Made by a program: the position numbers and the translations under genes. A DNA stretch of 64,000 bases from positions 1-64,000 of the forward strand of contig CABZTG010000004.1 of the NCBI GenBank assembly GCA_902528645.1. Reading direction: 5' to 3'. Positions 23,556 to 32,663 of this stretch are shown piece after piece. The notes beneath the pieces were generated by a model. That model ran no database searches. It saw only the letters and a program-made list of their open reading frames with translations, and was not told where the DNA came from. The stretch is from an uncultured Pelagibacteraceae bacterium. Its GTDB lineage: Bacteria > Pseudomonadota > Alphaproteobacteria > Pelagibacterales > Pelagibacteraceae. How positions within the stretch are numbered: position 1 is the stretch's first letter; every line of letters begins with the position of its first letter.

Positions 23556-24652
23556 ATCAATTCTTGTTTAGTTATTTTAATGTTATACCCCTCTAAACCA
23601 ATAACTTTTTTTGGTGTTCTAGTAATTAATATCATCTTTTTGATTTTTAAATCTTTAATAATTTGAGCACCTATACCATAATTTCTGATAAGATTATCTT
23701 TACCTTTCTTTTTAATACTTTTATTTTTAAAACTTTTAAGCGTTTGAGTTACTGAATTTAAGTTAGAGTCTTTTATAAAGATTAGTACACAATTATTATA
23801 TCTTTTAAAATAGTTCATTGTTTTATCAAATGAATTGGGAAGTTTCTGACTTATAAGATAGTTATAAACTACATTTGATGAAATAACCCTAACACGCGGT
23901 ACGATTGATCTTTTTAAAGATCCTTTAATGAGAGCAAAGTGTTCTGATCCATCTAGAAGATTCTCATATATTTTGATCTTATATTTTTGATTTTTTACTT
24001 TGATATCCGAAGACTTTTTTAATTTTACTAATTTTTCTTTTTTTAATCGATAAGAAATTAAATCCTCAATTTTACCAATTTTAAGTTTATGTTTTTGTGC
24101 AAAATTTAAAAGTGCTTGACCCTTAGCCATTGTTCCATCTTCATTCATTATTTCACAAATGACCGCTGAATTATTCTTTTTAGCTAACTTTGAAATATCT
24201 ACAGAAGCTTCTGTGTGACCAGCTCTTACAAGAACACCCCCATCCTTTGCAATGATTGGAAACACATGACCAGGGGATACTATATCTTTTTTACTCACAT
24301 TTTTCTTAGAGGCTATTTTGATAGTTCTTGCTCTATCCTTTGCCGATATTCCAGTTGTGATACCTTTTTTGGCTTCTATTGAAATTGTAAACGCTGTCTG
24401 ATTTCTTGATTGATTTACAGGTGACATTAAAGATAAATTTAATCTTTTAGCTTGAAGACTATCTAAGGCTAAACAAATAAGACCTCTTCCATATTTAGCC
24501 ATAAAATTAATATTCTTTGCATTTGTATCCGAAGTTGACATAACTAAATCACCCTCATTTTCTCTTTTTTCATCATCAACTAAGATGTACATACCCCCTT
24601 TTCTTGCGACATTTATTATAGTTTCTATAGATGAATAATTATTTTTTTTCAT
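23552..24652 (-). CDS. ribB: 3,4-dihydroxy-2-butanone-4-phosphate synthase with degenerate GTP cyclohydrolase II domain (RibBX-like)
   Basis: A 366-residue protein. Residues 1 to about 210 are a full RibB domain, making dihydroxybutanone phosphate from ribulose-5-phosphate: VDDEKRENEGDL, ISAKDRARTI, SPGHVFPI, RAGHTEASVDI. The rest is in the position of GTP cyclohydrolase II but lacks its zinc-cysteine signature; where ECLTGD...RCDCG is expected it reads VRVISSNVVYNYLISQKL. The second half is therefore unlikely to be catalytic for GTP. Such RibBX fusions are known in proteobacteria. A separate ribA is needed for riboflavin synthesis and is not in this window. It overlaps ribE by 14 bp. Confidence 0.9.
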   Translation of the reverse strand: MKKNNYSSIETIINVARKGGMYILVDDEKRENEGDLVMSTSDTNAKNINFMAKYGRGLICLALDSLQAKRLNLSLMSPVNQSRNQTAFTISIEAKKGITTGISAKDRARTIKIASKKNVSKKDIVSPGHVFPIIAKDGGVLVRAGHTEASVDISKLAKKNNSAVICEIMNEDGTMAKGQALLNFAQKHKLKIGKIEDLISYRLKKEKLVKLKKSSDIKVKNQKYKIKIYENLLDGSEHFALIKGSLKRSIVPRVRVISSNVVYNYLISQKLPNSFDKTMNYFKRYNNCVLIFIKDSNLNSVTQTLKSFKNKSIKKKGKDNLIRNYGIGAQIIKDLKIKKMILITRTPKKVIGLEGYNIKITKQELI

Positions 24653-25232
24653 AAAAATAGTTTCTAACGTATTTTGAAAGAATATCTATTTCTACGTTAA
24701 CTAAATTACCTTTTTTGAGGGATGACAGATTTGTTAATTTATAAGTATGAGGAATTATCCAGATTTGAAAACCTCTTTTCGTCACTTTAGAAATTGTTAA
24801 TGATATACCATTTATACTAATCGAAGCTTTTTCGATTATATTTTTTCTCTCTTTTTTATCAATTTCAAAATCAAATAGATAAGATTTATCAATATTTTTT
24901 ACTGATAATATTTTCCCAACAGTATCAACATGTCCTTGGCAAATATGCCCTGAAATTTTTTGACCATATTTAAGAGGAAGTTCTAGATTAATTCTATCAT
25001 TTATCTTTATGTATTTAAATTTCGATCTTTTTATAGTTTCATTTGATAAATAAAATTCCATAATTCTTTTTTTTATTGAAATGAGAGTAAGACAAACTCC
25101 ATCACAGGCTACGGAAACACCTATATCTTTTAAACCTAATTTAAGATCAGATTTTACAAAAATATTAATTCCTTTTGGTCTTTTAATTATTTTTGTAATT
25201 AAACCTTTGTTGAAAATAATTCCATTAAACAT
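24639..25232 (-). CDS. ribE: Riboflavin synthase, alpha chain
   Basis: A 197-residue protein with two lumazine-binding repeats. Repeat one has MFNGIIFNKGLITKI and VACDGVCLTLI; repeat two starts GHICQGHVDTVGKIL and contains ISINGISLTISKVTKRGFQIWIIPHTYKLTNL. It dismutates two lumazines to riboflavin. It lies one base after ribD and overlaps ribB, so the block is one transcription unit. Confidence 0.95.
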   Translation of the reverse strand: MFNGIIFNKGLITKIIKRPKGINIFVKSDLKLGLKDIGVSVACDGVCLTLISIKKRIMEFYLSNETIKRSKFKYIKINDRINLELPLKYGQKISGHICQGHVDTVGKILSVKNIDKSYLFDFEIDKKERKNIIEKASISINGISLTISKVTKRGFQIWIIPHTYKLTNLSSLKKGNLVNVEIDILSKYVRNYFYEKK

Positions 25233-25233
25233 T

Positions 25234-26337
25234 TTAATTTTTGTAAATAGTTAATTGATCACTAGCTAATTTTGAGTTTATCTTATGTTTATTATATTTG
25301 GTATTTAAAATGCTGAAAGAGGTAAAATTAACATGTTTTTTGTTTTTAGATAAATTTTTCGAACTTCTAAACATATAAAATTCATTAAATAATTTCTTTT
25401 GAAGGAAATTTTTTGTTAATATATCTCCACCTTCTACTAATAGATTTCTTATTTCCATTTTATATAGTTCTTTTAGAATTTTTTTTAGATCCAAATTTTT
25501 GTATTTATCTGTAGATCGCTTTATCAAAATAGCACCTCTTTTTTTTAAAAGCTTTATTTTTGATTTATCGTTAGAATTATGGAAAATTATAGTATTTTCA
25601 TTTTTTATAGATTTAGCTATATAACTTCTTAAATTTATTTCTAAATTTCTGTCTAAAATAATTCTTTTTGGGGAGAATTGACTAAAACCCTCCAACCTAC
25701 AATTTAGTTTTGGATTATCAATATTTAGTGTTTTGGCAGAAATCATTATACCATCACTTTTTAATCTTAAATAATGAGTTAATTTATCAGATATTTTATC
25801 AGTAATTCTCTTTGATATTTCGCTGTAAATAATCTTATTCTTTGATACTGCAATTTTTCCAATTACATATGGTAGGTTCTTTTTTCTATTAAAAAAATAA
25901 GATCTGTATAAATTTTCTGCATCTTTTCTTAAAAGTCCTTTTTCAACTCTTATGTTGTTTTGTTTTAATATTGAATAACTCTTGCCTTTTACTTTTAAAT
26001 CAATGTCATCAATTGAATAATAAACTTCCCTGATTTTATTCTTTATTATATTATTAGTGCAGGGAGGAGTTTTTCCATAATGATTACATGGTTCTAAAGT
26101 AACATACATTTTTGAGTCTTTTAAATTTTCTGAAGAGTTCAAAATAGCGTTATGTTCAGCATGAGGCCTACCATTATAGCCTGTTTGTCCTATAGATATT
26201 ATTCTATTATTCTTTACTATTACACATCCAACCGAAGGATTGTTTCCTGTTAAACCCCTTCGCGCATTAGCTAAGTTTAAAGCTAATTTCATGAAATTTT
26301 TATCTTGAGTTGAAAACTTATCTTTTTTTGTAGACAT
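25234..26337 (-). CDS. ribD: Riboflavin-specific deaminase/reductase
   Basis: A 367-residue two-domain enzyme of riboflavin synthesis. The N-terminal deaminase carries the zinc motif GRPHAEHNAIL and YVTLEPCNHYGKTPPC, with a deaminase start FMKLALNLANARRG and NPSVGCVIV. The C-terminal reductase from about residue 150 includes SDGIMISAKTLNIDNPKLNCR and LLVEGGDILTKNFL. The reductase part is somewhat diverged. It overlaps nrdR by 20 bp, as in many proteobacteria where nrdR precedes ribD. Confidence 0.94.
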   Translation of the reverse strand: MSTKKDKFSTQDKNFMKLALNLANARRGLTGNNPSVGCVIVKNNRIISIGQTGYNGRPHAEHNAILNSSENLKDSKMYVTLEPCNHYGKTPPCTNNIIKNKIREVYYSIDDIDLKVKGKSYSILKQNNIRVEKGLLRKDAENLYRSYFFNRKKNLPYVIGKIAVSKNKIIYSEISKRITDKISDKLTHYLRLKSDGIMISAKTLNIDNPKLNCRLEGFSQFSPKRIILDRNLEINLRSYIAKSIKNENTIIFHNSNDKSKIKLLKKRGAILIKRSTDKYKNLDLKKILKELYKMEIRNLLVEGGDILTKNFLQKKLFNEFYMFRSSKNLSKNKKHVNFTSFSILNTKYNKHKINSKLASDQLTIYKN

Positions 26338-26776
26338 CTAGTTTGTCCACAAATTGTACAAAATCTTGTTCTTCTCTAAAATTTCTATAAACAGAAGCAA
26401 ATCTAACATAGGCAACTGGATCAAGTTCTTTTAAACCCTCCATGACCATAGTTCCGATTGTATTACTTGCAATTTCATTCTGACCTAGTTCTTCTAAAGA
26501 TCTTGTAATTCGACTGATAAATTTTTCGACAGTTTCTGTATCTAAAGGTCTCTTTTTTAATGCAATGTAAATTGACTTAGCTAATTTGTCTCGATCAAAA
26601 GAAGATTTTCTTCCATTTTTTTTTACAACCATTACCTCACGATGCTGAATTCTTTCAAATGTAGTAAATCTTGCACCACAACTACATAGTCTTCTTCTAC
26701 GAATCGCAGTTCCATCTTCTGTAGGTCTGGAATCAACTACAGAAGTTTCCCCTTTTTTCTCACAAGGACAGATCAT
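26318..26776 (-). CDS. nrdR: Transcriptional repressor NrdR
   Basis: A 152-residue regulator of ribonucleotide reductase genes with an N-terminal zinc ribbon and an ATP-cone ([28 protein letters not shown]). [19 protein letters not shown] and [10 protein letters not shown] identify it. The zinc cysteines are spaced unusually: CPC at residues 3-5 and CSC in [12 protein letters not shown], where the family normally has CPxC and CxxC. All four cysteines are still present. It overlaps glyA by 4 bp and ribD by 20 bp. Confidence 0.93.
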   Translation of the reverse strand: MICPCEKKGETSVVDSRPTEDGTAIRRRRLCSCGARFTTFERIQHREVMVVKKNGRKSSFDRDKLAKSIYIALKKRPLDTETVEKFISRITRSLEELGQNEIASNTIGTMVMEGLKELDPVAYVRFASVYRNFREEQDFVQFVDKLDVYKKR

Positions 26777-28086
26777 TTATTCAAATTTTTATAAATTGGA
26801 AAATTAGAACATAAACTTATAACTTCTTGTCTCACTTCATTTTCCACTTTACTATTATCCTCTGGATTTTCAGATAAACCTTTTATTACTTTAGTTATTA
26901 ATTCACCTACTTTTTCAAATTCTTTTAAACCAAATCCTCTTGTTGTAGCAGCTTGTGAACCAAGTCTTATACCTGAAGTTATCATTGGTTTTTCTGTATC
27001 AAAAGGGATTCCATTTTTATTACAAGTAATATTGGCTCTACATAAACTCTCAGAGGCTATATTTCCTTTAACACCGAAAGGTCTCAGGTCAACTAACATT
27101 AAATGTGTATCAGTACCACCTGAGTAAATTTTAAATCCATTATTTTTTAAAGTCTCTGCTAACATTTTAGCGTTTGCTAAAACATTCTTTATGTAAGTTT
27201 GGAACTCTGGTTTTAATGCTTCAAAAAAACCTGCAGCTTTGGCAGCGATGATATGCATTAAAGGACCACCTTGATAACCAGGAAAAACAGCTGTATCAAA
27301 TTTTTTTCCAAGATCTAAATCATTCGATAAAATAATTCCACCACGTGCACTTCTAAATACCTTGTGTGTTGTGGACGTTACGACATGTGCATAGTCACAA
27401 GGATTTGGATATCCTTTTCCAGCTACTAAACCGGAAAAATGAGCCATATCTACCATAAGATATGCACCAACTTTATCAGCAATTTCTCTAAATCTTTTAA
27501 AATCAATTACTCTTGAATACGCACTACCACCTGCAATAATCAATTTCGGTTTATGTTCTAAAGCAAGTTTTTCAACATTATCATAATCAATTAGTTCAGA
27601 TTTTTTATCTACGTCATAACTTATCGCATTGAACCATTTACCTGACATTGAAATTTTTAATCCATGAGTTATGTGACCTCCTGAATTTAAACTCATACCC
27701 ATAAAAGTATCATTTGGTTTCAACAAAGCTAGAAACACGGCACCATTTGCTTGAGCACCTGAATGAGGTTGAACATTTGCGTATTTACAATTGAAAAGTT
27801 TTTTTATTCTCTCAAGTGCTAGTTGTTCTGCTACATCTACATGTTCACAACCATTGTAATATCTTTTACCTGGATATCCTTCTGCATATTTATTTGTAAG
27901 AACTGATCCTTGAGCTTCTAATACAGCTTGTGAAACTATATTTTCAGAAGCTATTAACTCAATGTGATTTTGTTGTCTAATTAACTCATCATTTATTGCC
28001 TTAAATAAATCTGGATCAGATTTTGAAAGACTTTTTTCAAAAAAATCCTGGTAAGAAGAATTTATATATTTTGTTTCACTTGACAT
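26773..28086 (-). CDS. glyA: Serine hydroxymethyltransferase
   Basis: A 437-residue PLP enzyme interconverting serine and glycine with tetrahydrofolate. Motifs are [69 protein letters not shown] and the PLP lysine in [14 protein letters not shown]. It supplies one-carbon units and glycine, and is functionally close to the sarcosine oxidase operon further right. It is seven bases after rpiB and overlaps nrdR by 4 bp. No glycine riboswitch could fit in the gap upstream. Confidence 0.97.
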   Translation of the reverse strand: MSSETKYINSSYQDFFEKSLSKSDPDLFKAINDELIRQQNHIELIASENIVSQAVLEAQGSVLTNKYAEGYPGKRYYNGCEHVDVAEQLALERIKKLFNCKYANVQPHSGAQANGAVFLALLKPNDTFMGMSLNSGGHITHGLKISMSGKWFNAISYDVDKKSELIDYDNVEKLALEHKPKLIIAGGSAYSRVIDFKRFREIADKVGAYLMVDMAHFSGLVAGKGYPNPCDYAHVVTSTTHKVFRSARGGIILSNDLDLGKKFDTAVFPGYQGGPLMHIIAAKAAGFFEALKPEFQTYIKNVLANAKMLAETLKNNGFKIYSGGTDTHLMLVDLRPFGVKGNIASESLCRANITCNKNGIPFDTEKPMITSGIRLGSQAATTRGFGLKEFEKVGELITKVIKGLSENPEDNSKVENEVRQEVISLCSNFPIYKNLNK

Positions 28087-28093
28087 TTTTTCC

Positions 28094-28519
28094 TTATATT
28101 TTTTTTACTCTTTTTTTATGTCTACCACCCTCAAATTTAGTATTAATGAAAGCTTCAATACATTTAAAGGCAGTATTTTTTTTTGTCAATCTAGATCCTA
28201 ATGTTATAATATTCGCGTTGTTATGCAATCTAGATAATTTTGTGTTTTTTATTGAATAACACATCGCAGCTCGAATTTTTTTGTGTTTATTTGCAGCCAT
28301 TGACATTCCCATACCGGAACCACAAACTAAAATACCCATATTTTTTGAGTTAACACTGACCTTTTTACATAATTTATGAGCATAGTCAGGGTAATTTACT
28401 GAGACCTTTGAGTTATCAGTCCCAAGATCATGAAAATTGTATCTTTTTAGAAACTTTTTTTTAATTTGTTCTTTCAAGTTATATCCTGCGTGATCTGAAG
28501 AAATAAATATTTTTTTCAA
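28094..28519 (-). CDS. rpiB: Ribose-5-phosphate isomerase B
   Basis: A 141-residue RpiB/LacAB-family sugar-phosphate isomerase. The start [32 protein letters not shown], and the active-site region [25 protein letters not shown] with its cysteine base are all present. It interconverts ribose-5-phosphate and ribulose-5-phosphate, which feeds ribB. The order rpiB-glyA-nrdR-ribD is conserved in alphaproteobacteria. Confidence 0.94.
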   Translation of the reverse strand: MKKIFISSDHAGYNLKEQIKKKFLKRYNFHDLGTDNSKVSVNYPDYAHKLCKKVSVNSKNMGILVCGSGMGMSMAANKHKKIRAAMCYSIKNTKLSRLHNNANIITLGSRLTKKNTAFKCIEAFINTKFEGGRHKKRVKKI

Positions 28520-28520
28520 A

Positions 28521-29111
28521 TTAGTTAAATTTGTAATCTAAAACGCACGCCACTAAATGGATTCTATTTTCCTCTCCTCCATTGAATGCATTATGATATT
28601 TAGTATTATTAGTAATCCAAACAGATCCATCTGCAGGCATATGTTTCGCAACATTATCAATAACCATTATAGAGCCCGGGTTAGTAATTATTGGAATATG
28701 GAGTCTTGGTTCTGGATCTCTGTGCCAACTTAAAGTTGATCTTGGCTCCTTTAATAAAATTCTTACACGTCCTAATTTATACTTTGAGGAAAGGACATCA
28801 AACACTTCTTTGAAATAAGTATGTTTGTAATCTTCAATAAATTCAGAATAAGCAGACTCATCTATCATTTCATCTCTCATAGCTTCATTTCCAGAAGAGT
28901 CTGGTTTAGTCCAGAACACACCTCTTGCTTTATTACCTTTAATAGAGTCTGGATCACCCGGTATTTGCGTTAATGAAATTGCACCAAAATTTGAAACACC
29001 ATCAACACCTGAAAAACCCTTGATGGTTAATAATTCTTTGTAAGCATTTTGAAGTTTGTTTACATCAAACTTAATATCTTGTTTTTGAAAATCGTTAAAA
29101 TTTAAATTCAT
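28521..29111 (-). CDS. Aspartyl/asparaginyl beta-hydroxylase-like 2-oxoglutarate dioxygenase
   Basis: A 196-residue protein with a cupin-type Fe(II)/2OG core. LSWHRDPEPRLHIPIIT carries the HxD-like iron ligands (histidine then aspartate two residues later), IMVIDNVAKHMPADGSVWITNNTKYHNAFNGGEENRIHLVACVLDY provides the distal histidine and the arginine that holds 2-oxoglutarate. It belongs with the aspartyl beta-hydroxylase fold. The target, a protein or free amino acid, is unknown. It is one base upstream of rpiB and divergent from hemB, with an ATATCTT/AAGATAT inverted repeat (29142-29159) in the 91-bp gap. Confidence 0.78.
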   Translation of the reverse strand: MNLNFNDFQKQDIKFDVNKLQNAYKELLTIKGFSGVDGVSNFGAISLTQIPGDPDSIKGNKARGVFWTKPDSSGNEAMRDEMIDESAYSEFIEDYKHTYFKEVFDVLSSKYKLGRVRILLKEPRSTLSWHRDPEPRLHIPIITNPGSIMVIDNVAKHMPADGSVWITNNTKYHNAFNGGEENRIHLVACVLDYKFN

Positions 29112-29202
29112 TTGTAATATATTGTCTCCTGATATTGTTTAATATCTTTTTTAAGATATATTTGTATATAACATTTGTCGCATATTTTAAATAGATTTAA
29201 AC

Positions 29203-30192
29203 ATGATTACAGGAAAATTTCCAGCATTGAGACTTAGACGCAATAGAAAAACAGATTGGTCAAGAAGGTTAATTGAAGAAAATAATCTTACACCTAATGA
29301 TTTTATTTTACCCATTTTTCTAATTGATGGAAAAAATAAAAAACAATCTATTAAATCAATGCCCGGTGTTTACAGGTACACAATCGATAAATTAAATTAT
29401 ATAGTAGATAGAGCAATTAAAAAAGGCATACCTATGATTGCCTTGTTTCCATACACTGAAAAAAGAAAAAAAAACAACTTAGGTACTGAGGCTCTTAACG
29501 AAAATAATCTGGTTTGTAGGGCACTACAGATAATAAAGAATAAATATAAAAATGAGATTGGAATAATGTGTGATGTTGCATTAGATCCGTATACCTCACA
29601 TGGTCATGATGGACTTTTACAAAACAAATATGTGTTAAATGATGAAACCATAAAAATTTTATTAGATCAATCTTTGTTGCAAGCACAAATGGGTTGTGAT
29701 GTTTTAGCACCATCTGACATGATGGATGGTCGAATTGGTGAAATTAGAAAATATCTAGACAAACATAATTTTAAAATGACTCAAATACTTTCTTATGCTG
29801 TAAAATATGCGTCAAGTTTTTATGGCCCTTTTAGAGATGCAGTTGGTTCAAAAGACTTATTAAAAGGAAATAAAAAGAATTATCAAATGGATTATAGAAA
29901 TAGTGATGAAGCCTTAAGAGAGGTTGCTTTAGATATTAAAGAAGGAGCTGATATGGTTATGGTTAAGCCTGGGCTACCATATCTTGATATTATTAAACAA
30001 GTTAAAGAAAACTTTAAGATTCCAGTTATGGCATATCAAGTATCAGGTGAATATTCTTTATTAGAACATGGAATTAAAAATGATTTAACTGATCGAAACA
30101 TTATTTTAGAGAGTCTTATTTCTTTTAAAAGAGCTGGAGCAAATGCTATTGTTAGCTATTACGCTGATAGATTAGACCAAATTATTAAATAA
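29203..30192 (+). CDS. hemB: Delta-aminolevulinic acid dehydratase
   Basis: A 329-residue enzyme joining two 5-aminolevulinates into porphobilinogen for heme. Catalytic lysines lie in YASSFYGPFRDAVGS context and in GADMVMVKPGLPYLDII. The metal segment reads MCDVALDPYTSHGHDGLL, in which the three zinc cysteines of the animal and E. coli enzymes are replaced by alanine and aspartates, so this is the magnesium-type HemB. It is a single-gene unit, convergent with recO with no gap. No Shine-Dalgarno site is obvious. Confidence 0.96.
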   Translation: MITGKFPALRLRRNRKTDWSRRLIEENNLTPNDFILPIFLIDGKNKKQSIKSMPGVYRYTIDKLNYIVDRAIKKGIPMIALFPYTEKRKKNNLGTEALNENNLVCRALQIIKNKYKNEIGIMCDVALDPYTSHGHDGLLQNKYVLNDETIKILLDQSLLQAQMGCDVLAPSDMMDGRIGEIRKYLDKHNFKMTQILSYAVKYASSFYGPFRDAVGSKDLLKGNKKNYQMDYRNSDEALREVALDIKEGADMVMVKPGLPYLDIIKQVKENFKIPVMAYQVSGEYSLLEHGIKNDLTDRNIILESLISFKRAGANAIVSYYADRLDQIIK

Positions 30193-30897
30193 TTATTTTA
30201 AAGTATTAATAAATTGTAGTCTGCTGATTGGTTGGTTTAGGTTATTGGGCTTTAAAATTGACTTTTCAAGATAATCACTCAACAATTTAAGACCTGTTAG
30301 TAAAGATCCTAAATCTTCTGTTGAGTTATTTTTATCTATTAAAAAACTCGGTATAATTCTTTTTTTTGTTGATGACTTCGATATATATTGTTTTTGATCA
30401 CCAATAATTTTTTCATTAACTAAATTCTCAAAATTTAAGTCGTAGCCTAGAGATTTAAATAATTCCAACTCCCAAAAGATATAATTTTTTATCCAGTCTT
30501 TAGAGTTCAATAAAACATAAAATTCTTCTAACAAAGAAAATATCTTTGCATTTTTTTGTGACTCAGCTGTAAGCAATTTAACCAAATTCATAGCTGAGGA
30601 AATACAAGTTAATTTTTGATGATTATCAAAATATAATGGAGATAAAGCTTCTTGAATCTCTACTTTAAAATAACCCATACTATTTTCATTTTTAGAATTA
30701 TAATTTACATATAGTTTATTTCCTATTTGAAGATAGTTCTTAATTTTTTTTGAAGTTCCACCGAAAATAATGCCACTTACTTTACCGAAATTTTTAGTAT
30801 AAATTTCGGATATTAATGAATTTTCATTATATCTATTTTTACTCAATAAAAATCCAATATCGTCCCAAATCATAAATTGCTCTGATTTTGTAAACAT
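30193..30897 (-). CDS. recO: DNA repair protein RecO
   Basis: A 234-residue protein with an N-terminal OB-fold (MIWDDIGFLLSKNRYNENSLISEIYTKNFGKVSGIIFGGTS) and helical C-terminal part; LNSKDWIKNYIFWELELFKSLGYDLNFENL is characteristic of alphaproteobacterial RecO. It helps load RecA on SSB-coated gaps with RecR. The zinc-binding cysteines found in some RecO proteins are not seen. It overlaps rnc by 28 bp; the era gene usually between them is absent. Confidence 0.82.
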   Translation of the reverse strand: MFTKSEQFMIWDDIGFLLSKNRYNENSLISEIYTKNFGKVSGIIFGGTSKKIKNYLQIGNKLYVNYNSKNENSMGYFKVEIQEALSPLYFDNHQKLTCISSAMNLVKLLTAESQKNAKIFSLLEEFYVLLNSKDWIKNYIFWELELFKSLGYDLNFENLVNEKIIGDQKQYISKSSTKKRIIPSFLIDKNNSTEDLGSLLTGLKLLSDYLEKSILKPNNLNQPISRLQFINTLK

Positions 30898-31538
30898 TTA
30901 ATAGCAGCATTTTGTTCAGCATCTTTTTTCGAACTACCCTCTGCTAAAAAAAACTTAGTATCAACTAATTTTACACCAACCTTAAAAAGGGGTTTATGTC
31001 TCGGTCCAGTATTTGAAATAAGTTTATAAATAGGTAATTTTTTAAATCTTTTTAAAGAGAATTCTTGTAATTTTGTTTTTGCATCTATTTGAGTAATAAC
31101 ACTATCTTTAATATTTTCTGACCATAGTTCTAAAATAAATTTTTCTACAGAATTAAAACCTTTATCTAAATAGATAGATCCTATTAATGCTTCACAACAA
31201 TCAGAAACAACCTTATCCTCTATTTTATTTTTCTTTTTCTTAATATCTAAAGTTAAAATATATTTATCAAGATTAATTTTTTTTGCAATTTGTAAACAAG
31301 TTTTCTTATTTACTAGGGATGCAAACTTTTTATCTAATATACCTTCTTTTTCATTTGGGTAAATTTCCAAAAGTTTTTTTGCAATTACTAATCCTAAGAC
31401 ACGATCTCCTAAAAATTCTAATTTTTCATTATTAATTTCTTTGTTATAGCTTTTATGAGTTAATGCTCTAACTAACAAATCTTTTTCTTTAAAATTGATC
31501 TTAATTTTTTTTTCTAAAGTTTGATAATTAATTTTCAT
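30870..31538 (-). CDS. rnc: Ribonuclease III
   Basis: A 222-residue endonuclease for double-stranded RNA. The RNase III signature is NEKLEFLGDRVLGLVIAKKL, with further catalytic acidics in VSDCCEALIGSIYLDKGF; residues from about 150 (DAKTKLQEFSLKRFKKLPIYKL to SSKKDAEQNAAIKCL) form the dsRNA-binding domain. It processes rRNA precursors and structured mRNAs. It shares one base with the lepB stop. Confidence 0.95.
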   Translation of the reverse strand: MKINYQTLEKKIKINFKEKDLLVRALTHKSYNKEINNEKLEFLGDRVLGLVIAKKLLEIYPNEKEGILDKKFASLVNKKTCLQIAKKINLDKYILTLDIKKKKNKIEDKVVSDCCEALIGSIYLDKGFNSVEKFILELWSENIKDSVITQIDAKTKLQEFSLKRFKKLPIYKLISNTGPRHKPLFKVGVKLVDTKFFLAEGSSKKDAEQNAAIKCLQNQSNL

Positions 31539-32272
31539 TATTTGATCTTTTGAAAGAATCTATCAAATCTAATTGATTTGTTCCATTTCCAAAATGAAAA
31601 AATACTTCCAATAGATCTATCTGAAGAGAAGAAAATAAATTGAGCCTTTCCTACTAAATTATCTTTATGTACATATCCAACGCTTGATAAATATCTACTA
31701 TCCTTAGAACAATCTCTATTATCTCCTAAGTAGAAGTAGTGATCCTTTGGAACTATAAATTTATCTGAATTTTTAAATGTATAATCTTTTAAGTAAACAG
31801 TTTTGTGTTTTTTTCCATTAGGTAAAATTTCCTCAAAAGTAAATACATCAATGGTTCTATTTCCACAGAATATTTTATCATTTTCTGAGATTCTGGATTT
31901 CAAAACTTCTGCATTATTTATATACAAATTTGAATTAATAAATTGTATTTGATCTCCGGGTAAACCAATTAATCTTTTTATATAATCAGTTCTATTATCT
32001 GCAGGAGTTTTGAATACAACAACATCTCCCCTTTTCGGCTCACTAAACATTAATCTTCCTGTAAAAATAGGTGGGCTAAACGGAAATGAATGTTTGCTAT
32101 AACCATATGAATATTTAGTTACAAATAATCTGTCTCCAACTAACAGATTAGGCTCCATCGATGAAGATGGTATGTAAAATGGTTGAAGAAATATCGATCT
32201 AATAAAAATTGCAATAATTAATGCATAAAATAAGGTTTTTATGTTTTCTTTAAAGAAATTTTTATCTAACAT
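31538..32272 (-). CDS. lepB: Signal peptidase I
   Basis: A 244-residue type I signal peptidase, one N-terminal membrane segment (FYALIIAIFIRSIFLQPF) and a periplasmic catalytic domain. The serine is in YIPSSSMEPNLLVGDRLFV, the lysine in RTDYIKRLIGLPGDQI, and YFYLGDNRDCSKDSR is box E. It cleaves signal peptides of exported proteins such as the solute-binding protein at 45062. It shares single bases with acpS and rnc on either side. Confidence 0.96.
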   Translation of the reverse strand: MLDKNFFKENIKTLFYALIIAIFIRSIFLQPFYIPSSSMEPNLLVGDRLFVTKYSYGYSKHSFPFSPPIFTGRLMFSEPKRGDVVVFKTPADNRTDYIKRLIGLPGDQIQFINSNLYINNAEVLKSRISENDKIFCGNRTIDVFTFEEILPNGKKHKTVYLKDYTFKNSDKFIVPKDHYFYLGDNRDCSKDSRYLSSVGYVHKDNLVGKAQFIFFSSDRSIGSIFSFWKWNKSIRFDRFFQKIK

Positions 32273-32658
32273 TATCTTTTAACCAACATTGTAAATGCTA
32301 TTGAATGATCTTTTTCATCAGATAGTGAAAGAAACAAGTCATATTTTTTAATTTTAAACTTTTTTTTTATAATTTTATCAATTTTTTTTGATTTATAGAA
32401 AAAAGGTTTTCCCATTTTATCATTTAAAATTTCAATATCTTTAAAACTCAAATTATCTCTTATGCCGGTGCCGAATGATTTTGATAAAGCTTCTTTGGCT
32501 GCAAATCTTTTTGCAAAAAAGTTTGTTCTATTAACTTTATTTTTAGAAAATTTAAGTTCATTTGGTCCAAAAATTCTTTTTATAAAGTTTTGGTTTTTAA
32601 TTAAAGGAAGAATTCGTCTATTATTTACTACATCAACTCCAATTCCTAATATTTTCAT
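32272..32658 (-). CDS. acpS: Holo-[acyl-carrier-protein] synthase
   Basis: A 128-residue phosphopantetheinyl transferase. ILGIGVDVVNNRRI with the metal aspartate and FFAKRFAAKEALSKSFGTGI with the glutamate-lysine pair are the family signature; LSLSDEKDHSIAFTML closes the fold. It activates acyl carrier protein with the 4'-phosphopantetheine arm. It lies between pdxJ and lepB, a conserved alphaproteobacterial order. Confidence 0.94.
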   Translation of the reverse strand: MKILGIGVDVVNNRRILPLIKNQNFIKRIFGPNELKFSKNKVNRTNFFAKRFAAKEALSKSFGTGIRDNLSFKDIEILNDKMGKPFFYKSKKIDKIIKKKFKIKKYDLFLSLSDEKDHSIAFTMLVKR

Positions 32659-32663
32659 TTCTG

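Noticed and set aside
29142-29159. ATATCTT/AAGATAT inverted repeat as an operator
   Set aside because: It is A/T only in a very A/T-rich divergent promoter region, so it may be chance; left as a note in the neighbouring gene entry.
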